NCBI GenBank assembly: GCA_023437285.1
Contig: JAEZGP010000638.1
Coordinates: 1-15,221, forward strand
Source: Actinomycetes bacterium
GTDB taxonomy: Bacteria; Actinomycetota; Actinomycetes; Mycobacteriales; Micromonosporaceae
Length of the DNA: 15,221 nt
Reading direction: 5' to 3'
The position numbers and the translations under genes are program-made. Numbering within the stretch: position 1 is the stretch's first letter; every line of letters begins with the position of its first letter. A model generated the notes under the pieces. It made no database searches. It worked only from the letters and a program-made list of their open reading frames with translations, and was not told the DNA's origin. Shown here piece by piece: positions 1 to 6,398 of the stretch.

Positions 1-95
1 AGGTGGAGGACCTCGACGAGCTGATCGAGAACCTCGGCGAGGTGGACATCGACGTGAACGACGCCGAGACGAAGGTCCGCATCTTCGCCGAGTAG
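1..95 (+). CDS. 3' end of an unidentified acidic protein (partial)
   Basis: The window opens inside a gene. The frame starting at base 3 is open for 30 codons and stops at TAG 93-95. Every codon in it ends in G or C, as in the real genes of this window, and this is the main evidence that it codes. The visible C-terminus is rich in Asp and Glu and ends in DAETKVRIFAE. No family is recognisable from 30 residues, so no function is offered. The stop is followed about 30 bp later by a G/C hairpin that could end its transcript. Confidence 0.65.
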   Translation, partial: VEDLDELIENLGEVDIDVNDAETKVRIFAE

Positions 96-126
96 CGGTG
101 CATGACGCGACGCCCCGCCCGCACAA

Positions 127-165
127 CCCCCCGGCGGGGGGCGGGGGGGGGGGCCCCCCGCTTCG
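127..165 (+). terminator. G/C hairpin with an 11-G run, likely terminator
   Basis: Two hairpins are possible. CCCCCC 127-132 pairs with GGGGGG 136-141. Alternatively GCGGGGGG 141-148 pairs perfectly with CCCCCCGC 154-161 around a G5 loop. The structure lies shortly after the stop of the upstream gene. It has no real U-tract, as is common for actinobacterial terminators. The G run at 143-153 is unusually long, so its exact length may be a sequencing artefact or variable. Confidence 0.5.
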
Positions 166-180
166 TGTCTCCGTCCGCCT

Positions 181-236
181 GCCGGGTTATGTATTGGTCG
201 GCCGATATCGGCGACCCAAAGAATCCATAACCCGGC
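181..236. repeat. Long imperfect inverted repeat upstream of the lamin-tail gene
   Basis: The outer arms GCCGGGTTATG (181-191) and CATAACCCGGC (226-236) are perfectly complementary. Pairing continues as ATT 193-195 with AAT 222-224 and GGTCG 196-200 with CGACC 212-216, with a bulge at 217-221. At the centre is the perfect 12-bp palindrome GCCGATATCGGC (201-212). The element is AT-rich for this genome and sits just upstream of the predicted promoter. It could be a terminator, a binding site or a small mobile-element remnant. The sequence does not decide between these. Confidence 0.6.
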
Positions 237-246
237 CAAAGATCGG

Positions 247-276
247 TTCACAGCAATGGTGATCGGCTCATAGGTT
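247..276 (+). promoter_or_regulatory. Predicted vegetative promoter of the lamin-tail gene
   Basis: The -35 box TTCACA (247-252) is one base from TTGACA. It is separated by 18 bp from the -10 box TAGGTT (271-276). This would start transcription near 283, giving a leader of about 27 nt before ATG 310. Two 10-bp direct repeats, GATCGGTTCA (241-250) and GATCGGCTCA (261-270), overlap the -35 box and abut the -10 box. Their 20-bp period is two helical turns, so they may form an operator. Confidence 0.5.
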
Positions 277-309
277 CTCTTGGTTCCGTCCGCCCACCGA
301 GAGGATCCG

Positions 310-798
310 ATGATGCGTCTCGCCGTTCGGCTGGTCGCGCCGCTCGCGGCCGCGCTGGCCGCCGCGCTGCTCACCCCGGCCGGGGCCGCCCAGGCCGCGA
401 CCCCCAAGGTCATGATCACCAAGGTGTACGTGAACACGCCCGGCGCCGACACCCCGGCCACGAACGCGAAGCTCAACGGCGAGTACATCGTCATCAAGAA
501 CACGACGAAGTCGACGATCAGCCTGAGCGGCTGGACGATCCGCGACAAGCAGTCCACCGCGTCGGGCCACATCTACAAGTTCGCCAGCACCGTGAAGATC
601 GGCGCGGGCAAGACGATCACCATCAAGACCGGCAAGGGCACGAACACGTCGAAGACCCGCTACTGGGGTCGGGTCGGCCCGTCGAGCTACGCCTACATCT
701 GGAACAACTCCGGTGACACGGCCTACCTCAAGGACAAGTCCGGCAAGACCATCGACACGTGCAGTTGGGGCTCGGTCAGCAGCTACAAGAACTGCTGA
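310..798 (+). CDS. Secreted lamin-tail-domain (LTD) protein
   Basis: This is a 162-residue exported protein. Residues 1-30 form a Sec signal peptide: positive MMRLAVR, an Ala/Leu-rich core and a cleavage region ending AGAAQA. The mature part is one immunoglobulin-like lamin-tail domain (Pfam LTD family): an early VMITKVYVN strand, GEYIVIKN, LSGWTIRD, then a C-terminal DTAYLKDKSGKTIDTCSW. This order (strand, E-Y/F-hydrophobic-I-x-N, L-x-G-W-x-hydrophobic-D) is the family signature. Two Cys near the C-terminus (TCSW and the final residue) could form a disulfide. Lys and Thr are abundant. The start is ATG 310 or 313, both served by GAGAGG near 299-304; an in-frame TTG at 280 lies at the predicted transcription start and is unlikely. 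Bacterial LTDs are often found in secreted or wall-linked proteins; the ligand here is unknown. The gene appears to stand alone. Confidence 0.88.
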   Translation: MMRLAVRLVAPLAAALAAALLTPAGAAQAATPKVMITKVYVNTPGADTPATNAKLNGEYIVIKNTTKSTISLSGWTIRDKQSTASGHIYKFASTVKIGAGKTITIKTGKGTNTSKTRYWGRVGPSSYAYIWNNSGDTAYLKDKSGKTIDTCSWGSVSSYKNC

Positions 799-807
799 CC
801 TAACGCC

Positions 808-840
808 GGTTGGGTGGCGGACGGCGCCCGCCACCCAACC
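808..840. terminator. Bidirectional hairpin terminator between LTD gene and ogt
   Basis: A perfect 13-bp stem, GGTTGGGTGGCGG (808-820) with CCGCCACCCAACC (828-840), closes a 7-nt loop. It fills the 48-bp space between two convergent stops, 10 nt after the lamin-tail stop and 7 nt from the ogt stop, so it can serve both genes. There is no U-tract on either side. Confidence 0.8.
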
Positions 841-846
841 CCCCGC

Positions 847-1332
847 CTACCAGAACAGGCCGTGGTTGAGCCGTACGCGCGCCTCCAGGTCGAGCAGCCG
901 GCGCTTGCGGTCGAGGCCGCCGCCGAACCCGACGAGCCGGCCACCGGCGCCGACCACCCGGTGACACGGGACGACGAGCGGCAACGGGTTGCGGTTGCAG
1001 GCGACGCCGACCGCCTGAGCCCCGTCCGGCTGACCGACCGCGGCGGCGATCGCACCGTACGTGAGCGTGTCGCCGTACCCGATGGCCGCGATCCGCGTCC
1101 AGACCGCGCGCTCGAACTCCGACCCGCGCCGCACCGACAGCGGCACGGTGAACTCCGTACGGTCGCCGGCGAAATACTCAGCCAACTCATCGCGGGCCGC
1201 GGCCAGGGCGCCCTCGGGTGCGACTAGTGTCGCGTCCGGCGGCGGGCCGGCGAACCGCACCGCGCAGATGCCGTCGGCGTCGGCCGCGACGCCGAGGTCG
1301 CCGATCGGGGAGGACAGGGTGACCCAGGGCAC
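847..1332 (-). CDS. ogt: Methylated-DNA--protein-cysteine S-methyltransferase
   Basis: This 161-residue protein transfers the alkyl group from O6-alkylguanine (and O4-alkylthymine) in DNA irreversibly to its own cysteine. The signature VVPCHRVVG is present with the acceptor at Cys123, followed by GGRLVGFGGGLDRKRRLL, as in the Ogt/MGMT family. The helix-turn-helix segment includes GYGDTLTYGAIAAAVG. The N-terminal TLSSPIGDL is the usual opening of the family, and the length fits. The position normally held by the DNA-intruding arginine finger (ARAVG in relatives) reads AQAVG here, so that arginine is a glutamine. The GTG start at 1332 has no Shine-Dalgarno sequence but lies 6 nt after a -10-like box, consistent with a leaderless message. 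An open frame continues far upstream through other genes but is only the GC-rich antisense frame. Confidence 0.93.
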   Translation of the reverse strand: MPWVTLSSPIGDLGVAADADGICAVRFAGPPPDATLVAPEGALAAARDELAEYFAGDRTEFTVPLSVRRGSEFERAVWTRIAAIGYGDTLTYGAIAAAVGQPDGAQAVGVACNRNPLPLVVPCHRVVGAGGRLVGFGGGLDRKRRLLDLEARVRLNHGLFW

Positions 1333-1338
1333 GCAGCA

Positions 1339-1367
1339 AGTCTGCCCCGCCGGACCGATCCGACCAA
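1339..1367 (-). promoter_or_regulatory. Predicted leaderless promoter of ogt
   Basis: On the minus strand, TTGGTC (1367-1362) and CAGACT (1344-1339) are separated by exactly 17 bp. CAGACT keeps the key A at position 2 and T at position 6 of a -10 box. The GTG start at 1332 begins 6 nt after it, so transcription would start at or next to the start codon. Confidence 0.4.
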
Positions 1368-1395
1368 GCCGGCGGGTCGCCGCCGCGCCCCGTCG

Positions 1396-1401
1396 TAGGC
1401 T
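1396..1401 (+). promoter_or_regulatory. -10 box TAGGCT of the MFS transporter gene
   Basis: TAGGCT matches TANNNT and lies 6 nt before GTG 1408. It belongs to the set of TAGGGT/TAGGCT boxes found at the same distance before cca, murJ, sigM and the HIT-like gene. No convincing -35 box is visible. Confidence 0.45.
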
Positions 1402-1407
1402 GCTGTG

Positions 1408-2766
1408 GTGCCGCTCATGACCACTCCGGGCAACCTGCGCGCCGTCCTGCGCCGGCCCGGACTGCGCCGACTGCTCGCCGTACGGTTGACGAGCCAGTTC
1501 GGCGACGGCTGGTTTCAGGCGGGACTGGCCGGCAGCGTGCTGTTCAACCCGCAGAAAGCCGCCGGCCCGCTGGAGATCGCGATCGCCTTCGCGGTGCTCC
1601 TGCTGCCGTACTCGCTGGTCGGGCCGTTCGCGGGCGTGTTCCTTGACCGGTGGAGCCGGCGCGGCGTGCTGGTGTTCGCCAACGCCGCCCGCGCCGTGCT
1701 CGTGGTGCCCGCCGTCCTGTTGATCTGGTACGGCCGGGAAGGTCTGACCTTCACGCTGCTGGCGCTCGCGATCATCGCGATCAACCGGTTCTTCCTGTCC
1801 GGGCTGTCGGCCGCCCAACCCCACGTCGTCGACGCACCCGGCCTCGTCACGGCGAACTCGCTGGCCACCACGCTGGGCACGGTCTGCTACACGCTCGGCC
1901 TGGGCGGCGCGGCCGCCGTCTCGCACGTCATCGGTACGGGCTTTCACGAGTACGCCCTGGTGGCGTCCGCCGCCGTCGGCCTGTACGCGGTCTCGGCGGT
2001 GCTCGCGAAGGTGTTGTTCGCCCCGCCGTCCCTGGGTCCCGACGACGCCGAGCGGGCCACCTGCGGCCTGCGGGCCGGCCTGGGGCACACCACCCGTGGC
2101 ATGGTCGAGGGCGTCCGCCACCTGGCCGGGTTGCGCGGCGCCGTCCTGCTGGTGACGGCGCAGGCCCTGCACCGCGCGCTGTACGGCGTCCTCGCCCTGA
2201 TGACGCTGTTGCTGTATCGCAACTACTTCGCCACGGGCGCCGGGTTCACCTCGTCGCTGACGGGCCTCGGGCACGTGGCGGTGGCGGCGGCCATCGGCGC
2301 GCTGGCCGCCTCGGTGATCACCCCGCCGGTCGCCCGCCGGGTGGGCGGCTGGCGCTTCGTGGCCGGCCTGTTCGCGGTCCTGGCGGTGGCCGTACCCGTG
2401 TTGGGGTTGCCGTTTCGCCGGCCGTGGCTCGTACTCGCCGTGTTCCTGATCGCGATCGTCTCCCAGGCCACCAAGATCGTGGTGGACACGGCGTTGCAGG
2501 CCGAGGCCGCCGACGACTTCCGCGGCCGCGTGTTCAGCGTCAACGACACCCTCTACAACCTGGCGTTCGTGGCGGGCCTTTTCGTGGCGGCGCTCGCGCT
2601 GCCGGCGACGGGCCACTCGGCGGTCGCGCTGATCGCGGTCGGTGCCGGCTACGCGGCGCTGGCGTGCTGGTACGCCAACGCGGGCGGCCGGGCCGCGCGC
2701 GTGAGCGGCGACGACATCCAGCTCCGCCGCCGGGTCGCCCCACCCGCACTGACCGGCTCCCGCTGA
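1408..2766 (+). CDS. Major facilitator superfamily transporter
   Basis: A 452-residue integral membrane protein with about 12 hydrophobic segments spread over its whole length. It has the MFS_1 pattern: a short cytoplasmic N-terminus (RRLLAVRLTSQFGDGWFQ), then a motif-A-like loop GVFLDRWSRRGVL between the second and third helices, where relatives have G-x3-D-R-x-G-R-R. A longer central loop follows residue 200 (PPSLGPDDAERATCGLRAG). The motif is typical of proton-driven drug or metabolite exporters, but the substrate cannot be read from the sequence. Candidate starts are GTG 1405, GTG 1408 and ATG 1417. None has a ribosome binding site; 1408 was chosen because a TAGGCT box ends 6 nt before it. 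The gene is divergent from ogt and convergent with cca (20 bp between stops). Confidence 0.87.
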   Translation: MPLMTTPGNLRAVLRRPGLRRLLAVRLTSQFGDGWFQAGLAGSVLFNPQKAAGPLEIAIAFAVLLLPYSLVGPFAGVFLDRWSRRGVLVFANAARAVLVVPAVLLIWYGREGLTFTLLALAIIAINRFFLSGLSAAQPHVVDAPGLVTANSLATTLGTVCYTLGLGGAAAVSHVIGTGFHEYALVASAAVGLYAVSAVLAKVLFAPPSLGPDDAERATCGLRAGLGHTTRGMVEGVRHLAGLRGAVLLVTAQALHRALYGVLALMTLLLYRNYFATGAGFTSSLTGLGHVAVAAAIGALAASVITPPVARRVGGWRFVAGLFAVLAVAVPVLGLPFRRPWLVLAVFLIAIVSQATKIVVDTALQAEAADDFRGRVFSVNDTLYNLAFVAGLFVAALALPATGHSAVALIAVGAGYAALACWYANAGGRAARVSGDDIQLRRRVAPPALTGSR

Positions 2767-2786
2767 CGCTGCCGCAGGCGTAGCTC

Positions 2787-4226
2787 TTACAGGCCGTTGG
2801 CCTTGGCCCAGGCGCGCAGCTCGGCGACCGCCTCGTCGTGGTCGAGGGGGCCGCGTTCCAGGCGGAGTTCCTTGAGGTGCTTCCACGCCTTGCCGACCAT
2901 CGGGCCGGGCGGCAGGCCGAGCAACTCCATGATCGCGTTGCCGTCGAGGTCGGGTCGCACCCGGGCGAGGTCCTCCTCGGCCGCGATGCGCGCGATGCGC
3001 TGCTCGAGCGCCTCGTAGTCGGCGTAGAGCTGCTCGGCCTTGCGCCGGTTGCGGGTCGTGCAGTCGGCGCGGGTGAGCTTGTGCAGCCGCGGCAGCAGCG
3101 CTCCGGCGTCGGTGACGTAGCGGCGCACGGCCGAGTCGGTCCACTCGCCCCGGCCGTACCCGTAGAAGCGCAGGTGCAGCGCCACCAGTTCGGACACGTC
3201 GGCGGTGACGTCCTTGGGGAACTTCATGGCCTTCATCCGGGCCCGGGTCATCCGTGCGCCGACCAGCTCGTGGTGGTGGAAGCTGACCCGCCCGTCGGCG
3301 CCGACGGCCTTGGTGGCCGGCTTGCCGACGTCGTGCATGAGCGCGGCCATCCGGAGCACGAAGTCCTTCTCATCCTCCAGCCGGATCGCGTTGCGCACGA
3401 CGGTGAGCGTGTGCTCGTACACGTCCTTGTGCTGCGCGTGCTCGTCGATCGCGAGGCGCAGCCCGGGCAGCTCGGGCAGGAAGACGTCGGCCAGGCCGGT
3501 GTCGACGAGCAGGCGCAGCCCGACCACCGGGTCGGCGCCGCACATCAGCTTCACGAACTCGTCGCGGACGCGCTCGGCGGTGATGCGTCCCAGGTCGGCG
3601 GCCATGGCGGTCATCGCGGCGACGACCTCTGGCGCGGGGGTGAAGTTGAGCTGCGCCGCGAACCGGGCCGCGCGCAGCATCCGCAGCGGGTCGTCGGCGA
3701 ACGACTCCTCCGGCTTCCCCGGCGTCCTCAGCCGCCGCTCCGCAAGATCATTCAATCCGGAGTACGGGTCGACAAAGCGGTGTCCGGGCACGCTGACGGC
3801 CATCGCGTTGACGGCGAAGTCGCGCCGGCGCAGGTCCTCCAGCAGGTCGGTGCCGTAGCGCACGATCGGATTGCGGCTGACCCGGTCGTAGGCCTCGGCG
3901 CGGTACGTGGTGATCTCCAGGCGCAGGCCGCGGCGGGCGGCGCCGATCGTGCCGAACTCGGCGCCGGTGGTCCAGATGGCCTCGGCCCAGCCCTTGAGCA
4001 GCCGCTGCGTCTCGTCCGGGTGGGCGCTCGTGGCGAAGTCGAGGTCGTCGCCGAGGCGGCCCAGCAGCGCGTCGCGGACGGAGCCGCCGACCAGGTGCAG
4101 CTCGTGACCGGCGGCGGCGAACCGCTCGCCGAGCTCGTCGGCGACGGGGGAAACGCGCATGAGTTCCGCGACCGCCCTGCGCTGGGCAGCGGTGAGCGTG
4201 GCGCTCGGCCTGGATGAATCGGACAT
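2787..4226 (-). CDS. cca: CCA-adding tRNA nucleotidyltransferase
   Basis: This 479-residue cytosolic enzyme adds or repairs the 3'-CCA end of tRNA. The head domain has LVGGSVRDALLG (residues 46-56) and the metal-binding DDLDF with Asp61 and Asp63, followed by the RRDFAVNAMA motif. The tRNA-binding segment FADDPLRMLRAARFAAQLNF comes next. An HD phosphohydrolase domain follows, with LMHDVGKPATK (His298-Asp299), as in many bacterial CCA/poly(A) polymerase family members. Length and domain order fit actinobacterial PcnA-type proteins (mycobacterial Rv3907c, same neighbourhood). ATG 4226 has no ribosome binding site and lies 9 nt after a TAGGCT box, so the leader is nearly absent. The gene is divergent from murJ, an arrangement conserved in actinobacteria. 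Confidence 0.95.
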   Translation of the reverse strand: MSDSSRPSATLTAAQRRAVAELMRVSPVADELGERFAAAGHELHLVGGSVRDALLGRLGDDLDFATSAHPDETQRLLKGWAEAIWTTGAEFGTIGAARRGLRLEITTYRAEAYDRVSRNPIVRYGTDLLEDLRRRDFAVNAMAVSVPGHRFVDPYSGLNDLAERRLRTPGKPEESFADDPLRMLRAARFAAQLNFTPAPEVVAAMTAMAADLGRITAERVRDEFVKLMCGADPVVGLRLLVDTGLADVFLPELPGLRLAIDEHAQHKDVYEHTLTVVRNAIRLEDEKDFVLRMAALMHDVGKPATKAVGADGRVSFHHHELVGARMTRARMKAMKFPKDVTADVSELVALHLRFYGYGRGEWTDSAVRRYVTDAGALLPRLHKLTRADCTTRNRRKAEQLYADYEALEQRIARIAAEEDLARVRPDLDGNAIMELLGLPPGPMVGKAWKHLKELRLERGPLDHDEAVAELRAWAKANGL

Positions 4227-4235
4227 GGGACCGCC

Positions 4236-4241
4236 AGCCTA
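4236..4241 (-). promoter_or_regulatory. -10 box TAGGCT of cca
   Basis: Minus-strand TAGGCT (4241-4236) ends 9 nt before the cca ATG at 4226. With a start site 6-7 nt downstream of the box, the mRNA leader would be only about 2-3 nt. The murJ -10 box lies about 25 bp away on the other strand, so the two promoters share the same 50-bp space. Confidence 0.5.
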
Positions 4242-4264
4242 TCGGAGAGGTCACGAAGGCCGGA

Positions 4265-4270
4265 TAGGGT
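4265..4270 (+). promoter_or_regulatory. -10 box TAGGGT of murJ (leaderless)
   Basis: TAGGGT lies 8 nt before ATG 4279, and no Shine-Dalgarno sequence precedes this ATG. Transcription would start at or 1-2 nt before the start codon. The same hexamer is placed 7 nt before the starts of sigM and the HIT-like gene. Confidence 0.5.
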
Positions 4271-4278
4271 CTCTAGCC

Positions 4279-6159
4279 ATGACAGGCCCCGGCCCCCGCC
4301 ACGCCGCGCCCGACCCCGACGAAACGGTCATCATGCCGCGCCTGGGCGGGCCGGTTCCCCCTGGCGGGCCCCAGGACCCGTACGCCGGGCCGACCCGGCA
4401 CCTGCCGGTCGACCCCGACGCCACCATGATCATATCGGCCGCGCCGACCGGCGAGGCGCCGGCCACCATGGGCGCCGCCCCGGCCGGCTCCCCCGTCGAC
4501 ATCGACGCCTCGGCCGAGCTGCCGGCCCCCGACCGGACCGGCGACCTGGGCGGGTCGGTGGCGCGCAACAGCGCGCTCATGGCCGTACTGTCGATTGTCA
4601 GTCGGGCCACGGGCCTGCTGCGGACCGCGGCCATCGGCGCCGCAGTCGGCGCCGGCCTGGTCGCCGACTCCTACACGATCGCCAACACGCTGCCCAACAT
4701 GGTGTACGAGCTGCTGCTCGGCGGCGTGCTCGCCAGCGTGGTGGTGCCGCTGCTCGTGCGTGCGCGCACCCGCGACACGGACAAGGGCGAGGCGTACGCC
4801 CAGCGGCTGTTCACGATGGCGGCGGTGTTCCTCGGCGCGGCGACGCTGCTGGCGGTCGCGATGGCGCCGCTGTTCACGCTGTTCTTCACCAGCGACAGCA
4901 CCAGCCCGGCGACGTCGCGGCTCATCACGACGCTGTCCTACCTGCTGCTGCCGGAGATCTTCTTCTACGGCATGGCGGCCCTGTTCGCGGCGCTGCTGAA
5001 CACGCGCGGGCACTTCGCGGCGCCGATGTGGACGCCGATCCTGAACAACCTCATCGTGATCGCCACCGCCGGCGTGTTCATCCTGCTGCCGGTGATCGAC
5101 TCGCCGCCGCAGCCGGACACGCTGCGCACGAGCGAGATCCTGGTGCTCGGCATCGGTACGACGCTGGGCATCGTGGTGCAGGCCGCCGGGCTGTGGCCCG
5201 CCCTGCGCAAGGTCGGCTTCCGGTGGAAGTGGCGCTGGGACTGGCGCCAGCTGCACCTGCGCGAGCTGGCGCGGCTGTCGGGCTGGATGCTCGCCTACGT
5301 CGTGATCAGCCAGATCGGCCTGTTCGTGGTGCTCCGGCTGGCGAACCTGGCGGCCTCCAACGCGGGTGCCCCCGGCCCCATGGTCTTCAACAACGCATAC
5401 CTGATCTTCATGATGGCCCACGGCATCGTGGCCGTCTCGATCATCACCGCGCTCATGCCGCGCATGGCGGCGGCCGCGGCCGAGGGCCGCCACGACGACC
5501 TCAAGGCGCACCTGTCGCTCGGCACCCGACTGTCGGCCGTCGTGCTCATCCCGATCACCGCGCTCTACCTGGTGCTCGGCCGCCCGCTCGCGGTCGTGCT
5601 CTTCCAGTACGGCGCGTACAGCCCGTCCGACGCCATCGCCACCGGGTGGGTGATCGCGGTCGCGGCCATCGGCCTGGTGCCCTTCTCGATCGCGCAGCTG
5701 CAGATCTTCGCCTTCTACGCGATGCCGGACACCCGTACGCCCACGCTGCTCAACATCCCGGTCGTCGCGCTGCGGATCGCCGTCGACGTGCTGCTCTACC
5801 TGGTGCTGCCGGCGACCTGGGTGGCCGCCGGCCTGATGTTCGGCAACGCGGTCAGCTTCGCGCTGTCGGTGGTCATCGGGTACTGGCTGCTGCGCAGGCG
5901 GGTGGGCCGGCTGGGGCTGACCCGCGACTTCGCGTCGCTGTCGAAGCAGGCGGTGGCGGCCGTACTGGCGGCGATCCCGACGGCGCTGCTCGCGTGGCTG
6001 ATGATCGAGCAGATGGGCTCCAGCTGGTTCGCCAGCCTCGTCCAGTTGCTCGTCTGCGGCGGGCTGCTCCTGGTCGGATACGTCGCGGCCGCCTTCGTCC
6101 TGCGGGTCGCCGAGGTGCGCGAGGTGGCCGCCACGGTCCGCGCCAAGATCGGCCGCTAG
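4279..6159 (+). CDS. murJ: Lipid II flippase MurJ (MviN family)
   Basis: A 626-residue multi-pass membrane protein of the MurJ/MviN family, which moves lipid II across the cytoplasmic membrane for peptidoglycan synthesis. About 14 hydrophobic helices begin near residue 97. Typical motifs are SIVSRATGLLRTAAIGAAVG and ADSYTIANTLPNMVYELLLGG near the first helices, later LLNTRGHFAAPMWTPILNN and FYAMPDTRTPTLLNIPVV. The first 95 residues form a cytoplasmic, Pro/Ala-rich, acidic extension with two similar motifs, DPDETVIM (Thr16) and DPDATMII (Thr49). These could be kinase-site/FHA-docking elements (inference). In mycobacteria the orthologue is fused to a pseudokinase; here the pseudokinase is a separate downstream gene, 481 bp away. 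The ATG start has no ribosome binding site and follows a TAGGGT box. The longer upstream reading frame overlaps cca and its promoter and is rejected. Confidence 0.95.
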   Translation: MTGPGPRHAAPDPDETVIMPRLGGPVPPGGPQDPYAGPTRHLPVDPDATMIISAAPTGEAPATMGAAPAGSPVDIDASAELPAPDRTGDLGGSVARNSALMAVLSIVSRATGLLRTAAIGAAVGAGLVADSYTIANTLPNMVYELLLGGVLASVVVPLLVRARTRDTDKGEAYAQRLFTMAAVFLGAATLLAVAMAPLFTLFFTSDSTSPATSRLITTLSYLLLPEIFFYGMAALFAALLNTRGHFAAPMWTPILNNLIVIATAGVFILLPVIDSPPQPDTLRTSEILVLGIGTTLGIVVQAAGLWPALRKVGFRWKWRWDWRQLHLRELARLSGWMLAYVVISQIGLFVVLRLANLAASNAGAPGPMVFNNAYLIFMMAHGIVAVSIITALMPRMAAAAAEGRHDDLKAHLSLGTRLSAVVLIPITALYLVLGRPLAVVLFQYGAYSPSDAIATGWVIAVAAIGLVPFSIAQLQIFAFYAMPDTRTPTLLNIPVVALRIAVDVLLYLVLPATWVAAGLMFGNAVSFALSVVIGYWLLRRRVGRLGLTRDFASLSKQAVAAVLAAIPTALLAWLMIEQMGSSWFASLVQLLVCGGLLLVGYVAAAFVLRVAEVREVAATVRAKIGR

Positions 6160-6167
6160 TCCCTCGG

Positions 6168-6182
6168 CGCGGAGCGTCCGCG
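6168..6182 (+). terminator. Short hairpin after murJ, possible terminator
   Basis: CGCGGA (6168-6173) pairs perfectly with TCCGCG (6177-6182) around a 3-nt loop, starting 8 nt after the murJ stop. The stem is only 6 bp and no U-tract follows, so it is a weak candidate. Confidence 0.3.
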
Positions 6183-6199
6183 GATCATGGAGTGCGGCC

Positions 6200-6364
6200 T
6201 GTGGATAACCGTGTGGACTCGTGGTGGATTGCGGTGGATTGGATGTTGATAACCGGGGGTTTCGTTGTGGAAAACAGCTGTGAATAACCAGCACTAAAGC
6301 CGTTGACCAGCATGGACTCCGTCGATGAACATCCACAGGCTGTGCGTTCGGGGGGTGTGGACAA
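6200..6364 (+). promoter_or_regulatory. Array of DnaA-box-like sequences outside oriC
   Basis: Perfect DnaA boxes are TGTGGATAA (6200-6208) and TGTGGACAA (6356-6364). One-mismatch boxes are TGTTGATAA (6244-6252), TGTGGAAAA (6266-6274) and TGTGAATAA (6279-6287). Weaker copies are TGTGGACTC (6212-6220), GGTGGATTG (6223-6231), GGTGGATTG (6233-6241) and, on the opposite strand, ACATCCACA (6329-6337). The core pentamers (GTGGA or a variant) start at 6201, 6213, 6224, 6234, 6245, 6267 and 6280. Steps are 10-13 bp with one double step of 22, so seven cores in a row share one strand and one face of the helix. DnaA is the obvious ligand. A second origin, a DnaA-titration site or DnaA control of the pseudokinase promoter are all possible. 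Confidence 0.7.
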
Positions 6365-6368
6365 CGGT

Positions 6369-6398
6369 TTGACGTTCCGCTCGCCGTACGCGGATGAT
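6369..6398 (+). promoter_or_regulatory. Promoter-like pair next to the last DnaA box
   Basis: TTGACG (6369-6374) is followed after 18 bp by GATGAT (6393-6398), which keeps the A at position 2 and the T at position 6 of a -10 box. The perfect DnaA box 6356-6364 ends 4 bp before the -35 box, so bound DnaA would touch RNA polymerase. The leader to the pseudokinase gene would be about 235 nt. The -10 match is weak. Confidence 0.35.

Noticed and set aside
1333..3144. Upstream extension of the ogt frame through the MFS and cca genes
   Set aside because: Low-complexity Arg/Gly/Gln translation; Ogt homology begins at GTG 1332, next to a promoter-like site.
2838..4217. 459-codon plus-strand frame opposite cca
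   Set aside because: Antisense shadow of a well-supported nucleotidyltransferase gene.
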